From Neobacillus novalis NBRC 102450 (GTDB taxonomy: Bacteria > Bacillota > Bacilli > Bacillales > Cytobacillaceae): DNA of 64,000 bases. Location of the stretch: positions 1 to 64,000 of the forward strand of contig NZ_BCVP01000007.1 of assembly GCF_001591805.1 (NCBI RefSeq), in the 5' to 3' direction. The notes under the pieces were generated by a model. That model made no database searches, was not told the origin of the DNA, and worked only from the letters and a program-made list of their open reading frames with translations. Position numbers and translations under genes: made by a program. Of this stretch, positions 63,380 to 64,000 are shown in pieces (within the stretch, counting starts at the first letter, position 1; each line of letters starts with the position of its first letter).

Positions 63380-64000
63380 TTAATGTTTTTTCGTGTAATC
63401 GCGCTCACGCGGTTTTAGTAATGAGGTATCGACATCAGCATAATGGAATTCCGGAGCAGTCTTCGCATCAACGAAATTAGCCATTGTTGTTTTTAAGAAC
63501 TCCTCATCATTCCGTTTAGGGAAATCAGGCTTATAATGAGCGCCACGGCTCTCATTCCTGTTGTATGCACCAATCGTAATGACGCGGGCCAATTGCAGCA
63601 TATTTTGTAATTGACGCGTGAATGCTGCTCCTTGGTTGCTCCATTTAGATGTATCATTAATGTTAATGTTTTGGTAACGTTCCAGAAGTTCCTGAATCTT
63701 TTCGTCCGTTTTTAGCAGCTGATCGTTGTAGCGGACAACCGTTACGTTATCTGTCATCCATTCCCCTAGCTCTTTGTGAAGGACATAAGCATTTTCAGTA
63801 CCACTTAGTGACATGATCGAATTCCATTTCTCTTCCTGCTCTTTCACATGACGGTCAAACACGGAAGACGATACTGCCTCAGAACTCTTCTCAAGTCCAT
63901 CTATATATTTAACAGCGTTTGGTCCTGCGACCATTCCGCCGTATACAGCAGAAAGCAATGAGTTTGCACCTAATCGGTTTGCACCATGCTGTGAGTAATC
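63380..64000 (-). CDS. sdhA: Succinate dehydrogenase flavoprotein subunit (C-terminal part)
   Basis: The reading frame continues past the window edge: upstream of the visible MLSAVYGG it reads DYSQHGANRLGANSL, the conserved substrate/flavin-proximal segment. The C-terminal domain (helical, ending RERDYTKKH) follows. Only about the last 206 codons are present; the FAD-binding His is off the window. Confidence 0.96.
   Translation of the reverse strand, partial: DYSQHGANRLGANSLLSAVYGGMVAGPNAVKYIDGLEKSSEAVSSSVFDRHVKEQEEKWNSIMSLSGTENAYVLHKELGEWMTDNVTVVRYNDQLLKTDEKIQELLERYQNININDTSKWSNQGAAFTRQLQNMLQLARVITIGAYNRNESRGAHYKPDFPKRNDEEFLKTTMANFVDAKTAPEFHYADVDTSLLKPRERDYTKKH

Overview
This window comes from the chromosome of an endospore-forming, low-GC Gram-positive bacterium of the family Bacillaceae. 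The order sdhA-sdhB-ysmA-gerE-ysmB-racE-gerM-rph-ysnA-ysnB, ysoA-tig-clpX-lonB-lon-ysxC-hemAXCDBL-spoVID-ysxE-valS-folC, comC-spoIIB-maf-radC-mreBCD-minCD-spoIVFAB is the Bacillus subtilis backbone, nearly all on the minus strand, so transcription mostly runs from high to low coordinates. The species cannot be fixed from the sequence. A Bacillus, Neobacillus, Mesobacillus or Cytobacillus relative would fit. There is no leu/ilv cluster between ysoA and ysnB.

Layout, left to right: 1-6063 holds spoIVFB/spoIVFA (sigma-K activation), minD/minC (division site) and mreD/C/B (cell shape). 6232-8811 holds radC, maf and spoIIB. 8947-28394 is a roughly 19-kb accessory block inserted where B. subtilis has only comC: a type IV pilus operon (pilB-pilT-pilC-pilin-pilD-pilM-pilN-pilO, headed by a membrane protein and a VanW/G5 protein), a divergent cassette of three minor pilin-like genes, a large secreted Ig-like protein with a membrane-anchored ankyrin protein, and a membrane diguanylate cyclase. 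28503-37030 holds folC, valS with a T-box leader, a small membrane protein, ysxE, spoVID and an extra serine-hydrolase lipoprotein. 37159-43521 is the hemAXCDBL operon. 43734-53696 holds a YsxD-like membrane protein, ysxC, lon, lonB, clpX, tig and ysoA. 53799-63358 holds tRNA-Arg, ysnB, ysnA, rph, gerM, racE, ysmB, a three-PAS histidine kinase, gerE, ysmA, a class D sortase and sdhB. sdhA runs off the right edge.

Three things stand out. First, the pilus ATPase PilB starts with two MshEN-type c-di-GMP-binding motifs, and a diguanylate cyclase with an intact GGEEF lies at the other end of the same insertion, which suggests a local c-di-GMP/pilus circuit. Second, the PAS histidine kinase is preceded by a promoter, a compact three-helix RNA fold and an intrinsic terminator; this looks like an attenuator or riboswitch that I do not recognise. 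Third, five intergenic gaps carry short tandem arrays with periods of about 21, 21, 21, 51 and 60 bp. One lies inside the hem operon and one has co-varying hairpins.

Several genes need start corrections (spoIVFA, spoVID, hemL, lon, clpX, rph, gerE, ysmA). Each rests on a ribosome binding site, a promoter position or the family length. Candidate sigma-E promoters lie before spoIVFA and spoVID, and a sigma-K promoter before gerE.
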